From contig NW_004955433.1 in assembly GCF_000276665.1 (NCBI RefSeq), positions 15,027,712 to 15,091,711 of the forward strand: 64,000 nucleotides of DNA. The letters are read 5' to 3'. The notes under the pieces were generated by a model, which was given only the letters and a program-made list of their open reading frames with translations, searched no databases and was not told the origin of the DNA. The translations under genes were made by a program, and so were the position numbers. Below are positions 23,951-33,756 of this stretch, in pieces (position 1 is the stretch's first letter; each line of letters starts with the position of its first letter). Source of the stretch: Chinchilla lanigera (taxonomy: Eukaryota > Chordata > Mammalia > Rodentia > Chinchillidae).

Positions 23951-24379
23951 CCTGCTCACATGGACAGGAGATATCTCCCATCCCCAGGAACTAAAACAGT
24001 CCTGCCTTCTGAGGGGCACCTGTCCTGTCCTGATATGACCTGGTCTTCTCCTAGGTGTCCGGGGATGGATGAGGTTACACTCAGAGTCCTGCCCTTGGGA
24101 GTTGGGTTTCAACAAACATCAGCACATGTTGTCATCACCGTTAGTACAGATTTAATAATGATTCAGTGATTATCACAGAGCTGACCCTGAGAGAGCCCAA
24201 TGCACCTGGTAGCACATCCCGGGCTGGGGGGGTGTCATTCTCAGCTGCCCCTGGTGCCTCAGGGACAGGGGAAGCCAGGCCCAGACCCCATGTGTCACAG
24301 TCAAAGTCCAGTCACCTCCAGGTCTCAAGCTGCCCTGCCAGGATGCTGCACACCTGAGGGCAGGCAGGGGTTCCTTCTG

Positions 24380-24512
24380 ATGTATTTATTTAGGTGTTTT
24401 GAGACAGGGTCTCACTATGTAGCTCAGGCTGGCCTTGAACTTGTGGTGATCCTCCTGCCTCAGCCTCCTGAGTGCTGCTGGGATTACAGGCATGCACCAT
24501 TCCCAGCACATG
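24380..24512 (-). repeat. B1-like SINE
   Basis: Reverse copy: gagacagggtctcactatgt ... gattacaggcatgcaccat. Confidence 0.9.
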
Positions 24513-24514
24513 GG

Positions 24515-25200
24515 TCCCTTCTAATGCTCTGTCCCTCGGGAGCCCTGCTGCTCAGGGGACTGATGGGTGTGCAGTGATGCTCTCCCCGTGAAGTGTGCAG
24601 AGTTCCAAGCTGGGCTCCTAGAAAGCGTGCTGAGGCCTGGTGGGAACCTGACTGGGGCTCGAGCTGGACTCTGCCATGAAGCTTTGCATCTCTTGAGTAT
24701 CTTCCATTCTGCAAGTGCCTGAAGCAAGGGCCCCAGTCTGGGGAACAGGGCTCCGCACTCATCAGAGCTCAGTATGGACTCAATGTGCTTAAAGCCCGGT
24801 CTGGGGAAGGCAAGGCAGCTGTCCTCGGGGCCCTTTTGAGCCTCAGACTTTTCTCAGAGCCCCAGGGCTTGGCCTTCTTGCAGAGTAGCTAGGCGCCTGT
24901 GCACAGCTGCAGCCCCCAGGGGACCCTCCTAGCACCCCAAAGCTCTTGGCTCACTTGGCCTCTGCTGTTTGTCCACCGTATCTGTCCCCACAGGGCGCCA
25001 GACATGAAGGCCTCTCACCAGCATCCGAGCAGGGTAAACCCAGTGCAGGACAGAGGCCTCTTGCTTCTGCTAATAGAGGAACCAAGAAATGTCCCCTGGG
25101 AAAGCAGAAGTGTCACTGTCCTGTCCCTGGACACACGGACTCCACTTCTGTCCTCAGTTCAGTACCCGTTCTCTGGAAAGCCGCAAACATTCCAAGACTG
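24515..25200. other. Upstream flank of CCL17
   Basis: Unique sequence without repeats. A 5' non-coding exon or enhancer of CCL17 could lie here, but no element can be fixed by eye. Confidence 0.35.
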
Positions 25201-25203
25201 GAC

Positions 25204-25232
25204 TTCTACCGAATCATCTCAAATTCTGTGAA
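25204..25232 (+). promoter_or_regulatory. Paired STAT-like sites upstream of CCL17
   Basis: TTCTACCGAA (25204-25213) fits TTC-N4-GAA, the spacing STAT6 prefers. TTCTGTGAA (25224-25232) fits the general STAT TTC-N3-GAA. They lie about 140-170 bp before the CCL17 start codon. CCL17 is a known IL-4/IL-13-STAT6 target in other mammals; use of these copies is inferred. Confidence 0.5.
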
Positions 25233-25374
25233 CAGCCCTGGCCCAGGAAGGGAGTGGGAGGCGACAGAGGTGGAGCACAACCTTGAAGAGGTTAAATAAG
25301 TCACCCCCAACCTCACCATCATGCTCATCTCTGCTGAGCAGAGGGACCAGAGAACTTCTCCCGGCCCTGGCGCC

Positions 25375-25444
25375 ATGACATCCCTGCAGACGCTGATGCT
25401 GGCCACCCTGCTTCTGAGCGCCTCTCTGCAGTGTGGCCATGCAG
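25375..25444 (+). CDS. CCL17: CCL17 exon 1 (signal peptide)
   Basis: ATG at 25375; donor gtgaga follows 25444. Ends after 23 codons plus one base (G), which joins CT of exon 2 to form Ala. Confidence 0.93.
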
Positions 25445-26872
25445 GTGAGAGCAGGGCACAGGTGCCAGGCAGGGGGCAGCAGTGGGCCCTGTCTATGCTC
25501 ACAGAGGATACCAGGGCTGGCATTTTGGAGGACGATAATGGGGATGAGGTTGTGCCCTTGCGCTTCGGCACAGGCTCGGGGCGGGACAATGTACAGCACA
25601 CCTGGGACTGCAGTGTAAGGACGCAGTGGTGGGCCCTGTCTATGCTCACAGAGGATACCAGGGCTGGCATTTTGGAGGACGATAATGGGGATGAGGTTGT
25701 GCCCTTGCGCTTCGGCACAGGCTCGGGGCGGGACAATGTACAGCACACCTGGGACTGCAGTGTAAGGACGCAGTGACTGTGGGTCTGCAGTGCAGAATGA
25801 ATGAGTCTGATTCTCACAGTTACGGGTTAGTAGCTGTTTTATTACTGGGTTTTTATGTACCATAAGGGAAGCAGCATAAAGACAGGAGGACTGGCTCCAA
25901 GAACGTGTGAAAAAAGAGGATTTTATATTCAGTTGGGAAGGGAAAGTTAAAATAAGGTTGCTGGTTAGAGACCCACACACAGGTAAGTGCACACACACAC
26001 AAACACACAGGACCCTCACAGAGGCCTCACACACACACATGCACACGTTAACACAGAGACACAAAATCACCCACTCGAACACTCGCACACGGACCCACCC
26101 CAAGAACACAGGCACAGAGAGACACAAGCACACACACATGCAGTCACCACATGCAGACACAAAGACAGACAGACAGACACACACACACACCGCAGACACC
26201 CTCCCCCCAGACACTCAGACACCGCTGCTGCTCTGTCTGTAGCTCGAGCCACCAACGTGGGACGAGAGTGCTGCCTGGAGCACTTCAAGGGAGCCATTCC
26301 CACCAGAAAGCTGGTGCACTGGTACAGGACCTCGGCCGAGTGTCCCAAGGACGCCATCGTGTGAGTCCCCCTCCACTGCACCCCTACTCCTGGGACCCTG
26401 GAGCTCCAGGACAGCCACTAGGGAGATGGGGAGAGAGGAGCCCCTCCCCCCTACTGCCAGCCTGCCCCCTGGGGCACCCAAAGGGCTGCAGGCCACGAGG
26501 TCCAACCTCTCTGTTGACTCACTGGGAGGGATGGGACACCCCAGGTCATGCAGCCATCCAGTGACCATGTGGTCACTTCCCCTTCCTGGGCCGCAGCCAG
26601 GTAGAGGGCAGCTGCTACTGCAGGCCGATGTGGCTTCAGGAGAATTCTCACCTCTTGGGACCTGGAAGTCATGGCGAGCACAGGGTGGGCGGGCAGGCTC
26701 TCCCACCCCCGAAGGCTCTTCCGACTCTCACACCCGATGCTTCCCTCCGAGCAGGTTTGTGACCGTCCAGGGCAGGCACATCTGCTCGGACCCTGAGGAC
26801 AGGCGCGTGAGGAAGGCAGTTAGATACCTGCAGAGCCTCATGAAGTCACTCAGAGCCACCACCCACGACTGA
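25375..26872 (+). CDS. CCL17: CCL17 (TARC), complete: three coding exons
   Basis: Secreted CC chemokine, ligand of CCR4, attracting Th2 and regulatory T cells. Exons 25375-25444, 26243-26360 and 26755-26872 join in frame to 101 codons plus TGA. Residues 1-23 form a signal peptide ([19 protein letters not shown]...). The mature part begins [20 protein letters not shown], with adjacent Cys-Cys, a third Cys in [10 protein letters not shown] and a fourth in GRHICSDP: the four chemokine cysteines. The start is the ATG in cggccctggcgccATGA, just before a hydrophobic leader. The C terminus runs past the usual LQSL ending to [10 protein letters not shown], about 7-8 residues longer than the human and mouse proteins as I recall them. 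Neighbour order supports the call. Confidence 0.97.
25482..25775 (+). repeat. Perfect 147-bp tandem duplication in CCL17 intron 1
   Basis: Units 25482-25628 and 25629-25775 are identical by eye over all 147 bases. The unit length is a multiple of three, so open frames pass through both copies on either strand; these frames are not evidence of coding. Confidence 0.93.
25976..26215. repeat. CA/CAGA-rich microsatellite tract
   Basis: Interrupted CACA, CAGA and CAGACA runs filling the 3' part of CCL17 intron 1. Confidence 0.85.
26243..26360 (+). CDS. CCL17: CCL17 exon 2 (CC motif)
   Basis: Acceptor ctctgtctgtag precedes 26243; donor gtgagt follows 26360. Encodes the Cys-Cys motif and third cysteine. 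A CA-rich microsatellite ends only about 30-40 bp upstream of the acceptor. Confidence 0.95.
26755..26872 (+). CDS. CCL17: CCL17 exon 3 and stop
   Basis: Acceptor ccctccgagcag precedes 26755; TGA at 26870-26872. Encodes [13 protein letters not shown] and the C-terminal helix ([16 protein letters not shown]). Confidence 0.95.
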
Positions 26873-27001
26873 TGCTCTTCCCGGACCATTCAGAGACTTC
26901 CGGCATCTGCATTCAGGACCCCAGCCCCGAGCGGCCTGAGGAGCCTCAGCGAGGGAGACCATCCCTTCCTGAACAGACCCCGCGGGCACCGAGGAGCCCA
27001 G

Positions 27002-27007
27002 ATTAAA
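27002..27007 (+). terminator. CCL17: Polyadenylation signal of CCL17
   Basis: ATTAAA (in cccagattaaacagcc), 130 bp after the stop, followed by a T/GT-rich stretch (cgtctgggtcagtatgttctg). This gives the short 3' UTR typical of the gene. Confidence 0.75.
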
Positions 27008-28399
27008 CAGCCCTTCCCCTCCGTCTGGGTCAGTATGTTCTGTCCCCCCAGTGCCACACACCCATCCCCTCTGGCTTCACACCGGAAGGGTCCTCAGAGA
27101 GCATCTGGTCCTGGCCTGTCCAGGTCAGAAGGGAAGCTGAGGCGGGCAGAGGGGCGTGGCTGCTGCAGACCGGGAACAAGTGGGTGGAGCACCTGGCAGG
27201 GAGGGGCGGGGCTGAGCAGAACCGGCGGATAGAGCCCTGCAGCCCCCAGCTGGCCCCTCCCGTGGTGGCGGGTAGAGTCCCGGGAGGGCCAGCTGGACTC
27301 CCTGGTCTTTTCTGTCCCCAGAGTCACCCCCTAGACCAGCCCTCGTTCTTCCTTGACGCAGGACCGTGAACCCTGCTCCCTTTATGTTTGGGGTTCAATT
27401 GTACAAGTGTTCCCAGGAGCCTTTAAGTGCTGGGCAGTTTCCGGGCTGGATGGGGGCTGGGGGAGGTGACCTGCAGCCCCGGCCCCATCTCCCGCACTCC
27501 CTAGTTCCTCAGCACTCACTACACTTCAGCGGAGCCCAGAAAATCTCCGGGGCCCCTCTCCCAGCTCCTGCAGCATCCCCACGCCGGCTGAGCCAGCTCT
27601 GCGCGCCCTGGGTCCTACGCAGGCATGGGGCACCAGGACCTCGCCTCTCCGGCTCTTCCCTCCTTCCTCCTCTGTTCCCGGGGTCCCCTCCCCCTCGGCC
27701 CTTCCCGCTTCAGGCGACCCCACGTGACCCCACGGCTGCTCCCTCCCCAGTCCCCATCCAGCCTGAGCCCAGTGCCACCCCACCCCCACTCCCACTCGGG
27801 TTTCCTCCGGTCCCTGGTGTGCGTCGTTCTCTCAGGGATGCCTGGCTGTGCCTGTCAGTCCCCATTCCTGCGTCACATTGGGAGCGCTGCGAGCCACTCG
27901 GTCGCCCCATGCTCTGAAGGAGAGAAACAGGAGCCTCTGCCTAAGCCCAGCTCAGGACTGGAGCCAGAGCGGGCAGCAGGAGAATCAGGGGTCTTTGCAT
28001 TCCAGGGCTACCGTAGGCACCCGGCCAGCTTCTTCTGGGACAGTCTGGGGCCGAGGCATTGGGTCCATCGCCCAGCACTGGCTGAGCCCTGAGTGGTTTG
28101 GCAGGGCTGCGGTCTGGTTATTTCCAGGCAAGTGTTTTGTCTCCTGCCGCCCCTTGTGGCCATTTGTCTCATAGCAGGGCAGATGCCCTCTATCCGGTAG
28201 AGGTAGAAAACAAAACAAAAAAACAGTTAATAAGGAGGCAACAACGGTGGTGGACGGGCTCCTCCGACCCCAGTGTCTCTCCAGCACAGGTGGGCTCTCT
28301 TCCTGCCCTGAAGCCGAGGGGGAGCCCTGGAGCAACGGCCGCACACCGAGTCCCGGGGCAGCCTGTCTGAGGGCCTTGAGGAGTAGGGTTCTCTGGGTC

Positions 28400-28525
28400 C
28401 ACAAGGTAGAAGAAAGATGACCTAAATCGTGAGGACCACTAGTTTGAGATCAGCCCGGGCTACATAGCGAACTCAAGGCCATCCTGAACTACATAGTGGG
28501 ACCCTGTCTCAAAAAAACCCACAGA
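28400..28525 (+). repeat. B1-like SINE (5' part degraded)
   Basis: Right-hand blocks cgggctacatagcgaactca and ctgaactacatagtgggacc intact, head lost. Confidence 0.8.
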
Positions 28526-28684
28526 TAAATAAATAAATCAATAAATGGCAGGAGGCAAGCAGGCTGTCCCCTCAGGCAGTGAGGGAGAGTAAGGGCTGGG
28601 GCTGGGGCCCTGCACCCTGAAACCGAGGCCTGGAGGACTCAGAATGCTTAACTCTGAGCAGAATGCAGAATGTTTCCTGAAAGA

Positions 28685-28770
28685 AGCAAGAACTTTTGGG
28701 GACTGGATAGTGCTGGGCCTAGCATGTGCTGAGGCCCTGGGTTCAATTTCTAGTAGTGGAAAAAAAAAGC
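28685..28770 (+). repeat. ID-type SINE (partial)
   Basis: cctagcatgtgctgaggccc and gggttcaatttctagtag, then an A run. Confidence 0.7.
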
Positions 28771-29279
28771 CAGACTCCCACCCCCAAGAAGTCCACTGGG
28801 TAAACTCCAATAGGGAGAGACATGGGAGCTCCTGGGGAGGGCCTCAAAAGCAAAGGGGCAGGGGCCGGGCCCAGGCCACTGGGCAGGGACAGCTGGAGCC
28901 AGGACAGGGCACAAAATGCAGGATTTGGAAGCCAAGCATTCGATAGCACGGTCACGATGCCAAGTGGGTGGGGTGAGATGCTACCCTGTTCCCCAGTGCC
29001 TCTGAGGAACAGACTGGGAGACCCCTGTGATCGGCACGTGCGCGAGGGAGGAAGATGAGGAACGGGCAGGGACGGTGCACAGTGAAAAGGGCCCCAGTCA
29101 TTTACTGCTCCCTCCACCCGGAGGCACCCCCTTTCCTCCACTTGTGAGATCCAGTTCCCATTCTAAGCTCACTCCTCCACGAGGCCCTCCCTGGTCTCCT
29201 TGGTTACACCTAACCAGCAATCTAGCAGCTCCCCACTCTCACCTGTCTGATACTGGCCACATGCTGTCGCCCTCCTTGT

Positions 29280-29900
29280 AACTGCTCTGCGGTTGAATTC
29301 AGCTAAGGAGCTCACGGCTGCAGGTTTCCAGGTCAGACAATTCAGTACGTGACTTAGTTATAAGGGGAGGGAGTATTTTGTGCATGGCAGATATTTGATT
29401 TATACATTTACATCAGGTGAATTCCACGCGGCACTAGCGGGAAAGAAATGTCCCAAGGTGCTATTACAGCTGAGCTTCGGGCCCACACATCCTAAGAGGT
29501 GGAAATTAAAGGACTCGGGTCCTTCCCCAGTAGTCCACCAGAGGGAGCCATGGAACACAATTCTGAGGTTGATGTACGAGGCCCGGACTCCAGCCTCAGT
29601 GCTGTCCCCAGAGGGGACATCTGATGGTAGCTGTGGGCCGCTGGCCAGCTCTTCGAGGGGAGCAGAGTTAGGACACCACCCAATACACTGCCTGGGAGTA
29701 GCTGGGTAGAGAAGAGTCAAGAAAAAATGCTGCTGGAGCTGCAGGACCACTGTTTCCAGGAGAAACTGCTGTGCTTGGAGTACTAAGGAGGGGTGGCTTG
29801 TGCCTTCTGACTCTGTATTTGTCCACGTGGCATCCATTCATCACAGGAACAAGTGAAGTTGCTAACGCTTCCGTGATCCAGCTTTTGTGGCTGTTCAAAA
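29280..29900. other. Unassigned segment sharing a block with 30589-30643
   Basis: Contains catcaggtgaattccac ... gaaatgtcccaaggtgct (29411-29462), a diverged copy of which recurs at 30589-30643. Probably part of an unrecognised repeat family. Confidence 0.45.
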
Positions 29901-29911
29901 ATCACATGATA

Positions 29912-30204
29912 GCCGGGCGTGGTGGCGCGCTGCTGTAGTCCGGGCTACTCCGGATGCTGAGGTGGGAGGATCGCTTGAGTCCAGGAGTTCTGGGCTGCAG
30001 TGTACTATGCCGATCACGTGTCCGCACTAGGTTTGGCATCAATAGGGTGACCTCTCCGAAGCGGGGGATCACCAGGTTGCCTAAGGCGGAATGAACCGGC
30101 CCAGGTTGGAAACGGAGCAGGTCAAAACTCCCGCGCTGATCAGTAGTGGGACTGCACCTGTGAGTAGCCACTGCACTCCAGCCTGGGCAATACAGTGAGA
30201 CCCC
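29912..30204 (+). ncRNA. 7SL (SRP) RNA copy, near full length, probable pseudogene
   Basis: The sequence follows 7SL RNA along almost its whole length, not just the Alu/B1 ends. It starts gccgggcgtggtggcgcgct and has the S-domain segments ccgatcacgtgtccgcacta, ggggatcaccaggttgccta, gaaccggcccaggttggaaa and ggagcaggtcaaaactcccg. It finishes with the Alu-domain 3' strand agccactgcactccagcctg. At about 293 bp it is close to the usual ~300. It departs from my recollection of 7SL at several positions (for example ctccggatg and tctccgaagcgg), and no TCT-T4 terminator or A tail follows. A retrocopy or decayed gene is more likely than an active locus. Confidence 0.85.
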
Positions 30205-30289
30205 TTCCCTTTACCCCTTCCACATAACCTGTATTTGGGATACTTCACTAGGGACAATTTCCAACTTTAAAACAATCATATTATAAAAG

Positions 30290-30405
30290 GGCAGTGGAAC
30301 ATATCTGGAGTTTCAGATACTTGGGAGGCCAAGGCAGGTTATATGAGCCTGGGAGTTTGAGACCAGTCTGGGGAACATAGCAAGAGCCCATCTCAAAAAA
30401 GAAAA
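30290..30405 (+). repeat. B1/Alu-like monomer (old)
   Basis: cagatacttgggaggccaag and gagcctgggagtttgagacc, with an A tail. Confidence 0.75.
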
Positions 30406-30415
30406 AAAAAAATCT

Positions 30416-30560
30416 GTTGGGCATAGTGGCACATGCCTATAACCCAGCACTTGGGAGGCTGTGGCGGGAGGATTGCCACAAGTTCAAGGCCTGCCTGCAA
30501 TACACAGTGAGTTCAAGGCCAGCCTGAACTATATACATAGCAAGACCCTGCCTTGCTTTT
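30416..30560 (+). repeat. B1-like SINE
   Basis: gggcatagtggcacatgcct ... cctgaactatatacatagca. Confidence 0.85.
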
Positions 30561-30588
30561 TTGAGACCGCTGTCATTAAATTGCCCAA

Positions 30589-30643
30589 CATCAGGTAAAT
30601 TCCACAGGGGCACTAGTAGGGACAGAAATGTCCTAAGGTGCTG
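30589..30643 (+). repeat. Second copy of the 29411-29462 block
   Basis: catcaggtaaattccac ... gaaatgtcctaaggtgct; about 1.2 kb from the first copy, with the 7SL copy and two SINEs between. Confidence 0.75.
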
Positions 30644-31009
30644 ATAAGATTAGGTGTTGTTAAGACTTTAACAACAAAAATCTTAAAAGCCAATCCCCAA
30701 TTCAGATGCCCTCTCATACTCCAAGCCAATATTTCCCCTGCCCCAAATCACCCAGCATCAGGAACCAGGCCCAAGGCCCTCTGGGAGCCACGTGCCTGGA
30801 GAAATCCTAAGAACTCTCCATCTTTCCCTCCCTGCTTTGTCTTTCCTGAGGAAACCTCAGGAATACTGTGGTCTAAGTTTTTCTGCCTCCTGGCCGACTC
30901 TGGTGAGTCCCTGTGACACTACATGGCTCAGTGCCCTCATGTCTGGAAAATGCAGTTGACACAGTCTTCATTCCGTGGCATGGGCCTCAGTGTCATCAGT
31001 CACCTAGTT

Positions 31010-31385
31010 ATGGTTTGTGTCTGAATGCCCCTGCCCCCAGAGCCTCATGCAGTCATGGTGCAGTCTTCTAGAGTTTGTGATTGATCCATGGTCCAATGCT
31101 GGAATGGGTGTGCGAGCTACCAGGCCCCAGGGCAAGTAGTTTGCATACAGTATAAGGGAGGGAAAGAGACTTGCTCTTCCCGCTGCCACTCCTTCCTTTT
31201 GTTCTTACTGCTTTTGCTGTCTTCTGCCTCCGGGAACTGTTGCCCTCTGCCATGTGCCACTCTGCCTTGGAGCCAGCTGATTACACACTAAAACCTCCAC
31301 AAACCGTGAGCTAAATGAACCTTTCCTTCTTTAATTTTGGGTGTCAGGCATTTTGTCCCAGCAACGAGAGAAAAGTAACCAAGGC
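31010..31385 (+). mobile_element. MaLR-like LTR (solo)
   Basis: Starts tggtttgtgtctgaatgccc and ends with accgtgagctaaatgaacct ... agagaaaagtaaccaaggca. This resembles the 3' half of mammalian MaLR (MST/ORR1-type) LTRs. No internal sequence adjacent. Confidence 0.55.
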
Positions 31386-31447
31386 AGACCTCTGTAAATT
31401 TAAACCCCACAGGTGCATTTTAACTCAAGGGGGTAAGGACCTGTTTC

Positions 31448-31600
31448 CAGTTTGTTTTGAGACAAGGTTTCACTATGCAATCCAAGCTGGTCATGGACTC
31501 ACTTTGTAGCCTAGGCGGGCCTTGAACTCACCGTGATCCTTCTGCCTCAGCCTCCTGAGTGCTGGGATTACAGGCATATGCTGCCATGCCCGGTCCTGTT
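31448..31600 (-). repeat. B1-like SINE
   Basis: Reverse copy with tttgagacaaggtttcacta and gattacaggcatatgctgcc. Confidence 0.9.
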
Positions 31601-32069
31601 TCCAGTTTTGACTTCACCACTGACTGGCTGTGGACCTTCCCCTACTTGCTTCTCTTCCAGGGCCTGTTCTCCACAAAACAGGGAACTTGGGCTTTCTCTG
31701 ACCCATGCTCCATTGGCTGCCTTTCTGCCCCTCACACTACACTCAAGGAATCCCAGTCTAAGGAACTTGCAGTTTCTTTCCAAATATCTTGCCATGACTT
31801 GGTGCTCCCCACCCCGACTTTCTCCAGAGCCAACGCAGCAGCCACAGGGATGGAATACTCGGCCAGGTGCACAGACAGGGCCTTGTCACACAGCAAGTCC
31901 AACTGACTCATCAGAGCTCGCACTGGTGTGTTTGCTGTGGGATTTTCCCAGCAGTCAACAGGCGCAAACAGCCAGCATCCCTCCTCCTGCAGATGAACAG
32001 AACAGCAGTGTCAGTGGGTGTCCACCCATGCAGTACCATTCCATCCTGCCATCAAAGCAAGGCAGGCTA

Positions 32070-32435
32070 TGACTGGGGAGCTGCCTGAAAACGTTATGTT
32101 AATGAAAGAAGCCAGCCACGAACAGACCACATACTGCATGATCTCATTATACTCCGTGTTAGAAGAAGGGACTCCATAGTCAGATCACAGACTAGTGGTG
32201 ACCAGGGGCAGGGAGAGGGAGATGGGAGTAACTCTTAATGGCTAAGAGGCTTCCTTTTCTTTTTTTTTCTTTTTCTTTTTTTTTTTTTCCAGTACCGGGA
32301 ATCGAACTCACGACCTTTCACTTGCCAGGCAGGCACTGTGCCGCTGAGCTAAATCCCCAGCCCCGAGGCTTGCTTTTCAGAAGATGAAACAGGCAGAGGT
32401 AGTGATTGCATATGATGAATGTAAAAGATGCTGAT
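32070..32435 (+). mobile_element. L1M-type LINE 3' end, interrupted by an ID SINE
   Basis: aatgaaagaagccagccacg ... catactgcatgatctcatta ... actagtggtgaccaggggca matches the familiar 3' end of old L1M elements. A reverse ID SINE sits at 32262-32366 and the L1 continues briefly. Confidence 0.7.
32262..32366 (-). repeat. ID-type SINE, well preserved
   Basis: Reverse copy: T run, ccagtaccgggaatcgaact, then gccgctgagctaaatcccca. Belongs to the same young subfamily as 32952-33045 and 41885-41985. Confidence 0.92.
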
Positions 32436-32580
32436 GTTTTTTTTTCTGGTACTGGAGTTAGACCCAAAGCCTCTGCACTGAGCTACACTTCCAACTCTGT
32501 TATTTCTTATTTGGATGCAGGGTCTCACTAAGTTGCTAAGCTGCCCAAACTGGGCTCAAACTTGCGATCCTCCTGCTAAT
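32436..32580 (-). repeat. B1+ID composite SINE
   Basis: Reverse ID half (ctggtactggagttagaccc) followed by B1 half (tgcagggtctcactaagttg). Confidence 0.75.
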
Positions 32581-32951
32581 GTTTACTGACTTCACATCTG
32601 GAATTTTATTTTTTCACTTCTTGACTCAGATCTGCTGATTTGTGTTTTCATCACACATCTTTCTATGTCTCTTAAATCATCTCCTGGAGCTCTCCCCATC
32701 ATATTTCATACATTTGTGTAATTTTCAGCACAAAATGTGGGCACAGCACTCATTTGCTCCAAGCAGATGTTCTCCCCCGTTTGTGATGCTGGGAAGGGAC
32801 CCAGGCGTTTGTGCCTAGCAGGCAAGTGGTCCCCTTCTGAGACACACCCAGCCCTCCCTCACAATCTACCATCACATTTAAATAATATCAGCAGACAGAC
32901 CAACAGATACATAAGCATTAGTGTTATGATTTGTTCTTCAAAATGTTCATG

Positions 32952-33045
32952 TGGGGGCTGGGGATTTAGCTCAGCGGCACAGCACCTGCCTGGCAAGCGC
33001 GAGGTTGTGAGTTCGATTCCCAGTACCGGAAAAAAAAACAAAACA
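32952..33045 (+). repeat. ID-type SINE, well preserved
   Basis: gggctggggatttagctcag, then gagttcgattcccagtaccg and A/CAA tail. Intact A- and B-box-like segments. Confidence 0.93.
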
Positions 33046-33109
33046 ACAACAACAACACAAAATGTTCATGTGTTAATCCACCAACAAGTTCAAGGCTGAC
33101 TGTGCTCTT

Positions 33110-33345
33110 GTCGGTGTGGCCAGGTTGGAAGTTGTCACTGCGGGCGTGATCTAGAAGGGAATATTCTTATGCCCGCCGGTCCCCTCTAGATTGGTCTTGT
33201 CCTCTCTGCTGCTTGGCTGCCATGATGAGCAGCATTCGTCTGCAGGCCGCTTCTCTGTGGGAGCCACCTGTGGTCTAAAACCTCTTATGCTGTGAGCCAA
33301 AACAAGTGTTTTCACCTTTAAGATGTGTATGTCAGATACTTTATA
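33110..33345 (+). mobile_element. Possible MaLR-like LTR fragment
   Basis: Ends with gctgtgagccaaaacaagtg and gtcagatactttata, resembling MaLR 3' ends but weaker than 31010-31385. Confidence 0.4.
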
Positions 33346-33464
33346 CCAAAATATGGAAAGGCAGTTAACATAATTAGTTTGCCATTAGTTTTTACATAAA
33401 CATTATTCCAAACACTTGATTCAGTATGGTTTGAAAAGCATTGAGCCATGGTTTCAACACTTAG

Positions 33465-33525
33465 TGCAGCCCCGGGAGTGGAACCCAGGGCCTTGCACTG
33501 AGCTACTTCCCTTTTTAAATTTTTG
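33465..33525 (-). repeat. ID-like fragment
   Basis: ggagtggaacccagggcctt and gcactgagctact in reverse orientation. Confidence 0.6.
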
Positions 33526-33756
33526 AGACCGCTGAGTCATTAAATTGTCCGGGTTGGGGCTCAGACACAGCAAAGCAACAAGCACACACACAAGGGAGGA
33601 AATAGCCAGAAGCACCTTCTTCCTCTCCCTTACATATGCAAACTGTCCACCCCAGGGCGGGTGTAGCTCTCACACCCATAATCAAACTCTAAAAGCCTGC
33701 CCCATGGCCGCAGGAGGCTTTGGGGGGACACCCAGACATAAACCATAACAGCTCTA

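Larger units (their letters stand above)
21010..24375. other. Intergenic, no gene recognised
   Basis: Mostly unique sequence. Contains a 34-bp tandem duplication (21929-21988), an uninterrupted G18 tract (22106-22123) and a MIR relic (23880-23950). No exon of a known gene seen. Confidence 0.5.
27030..29270. other. CCL17-CIAPIN1 intergenic, left part
   Basis: GC-rich unique sequence with SINEs at 28400-28525 and about 28685-28765. Several long open frames (for example 27366-27917) are Pro/Ser/Arg-rich with no recognisable domain, and are probably chance frames in GC-rich DNA. Confidence 0.5.

Noticed and set aside
25219..26214. 331-codon minus-strand open frame across CCL17 intron 1
   Set aside because: It passes through the 147-bp tandem duplication and the CA-rich tract, is antisense to CCL17 and has repeat-driven composition; no recognisable domain.
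27366..27917. 183-codon plus-strand frame in GC-rich DNA after CCL17
   Set aside because: Proline/serine-biased translation without domains; no transcript evidence can be seen from sequence.
32952..33030. Possible tRNA gene
   Set aside because: The A- and B-box-like sequences belong to an ID-type SINE with an A-rich tail; near-identical copies occur at 32262 and 41885.
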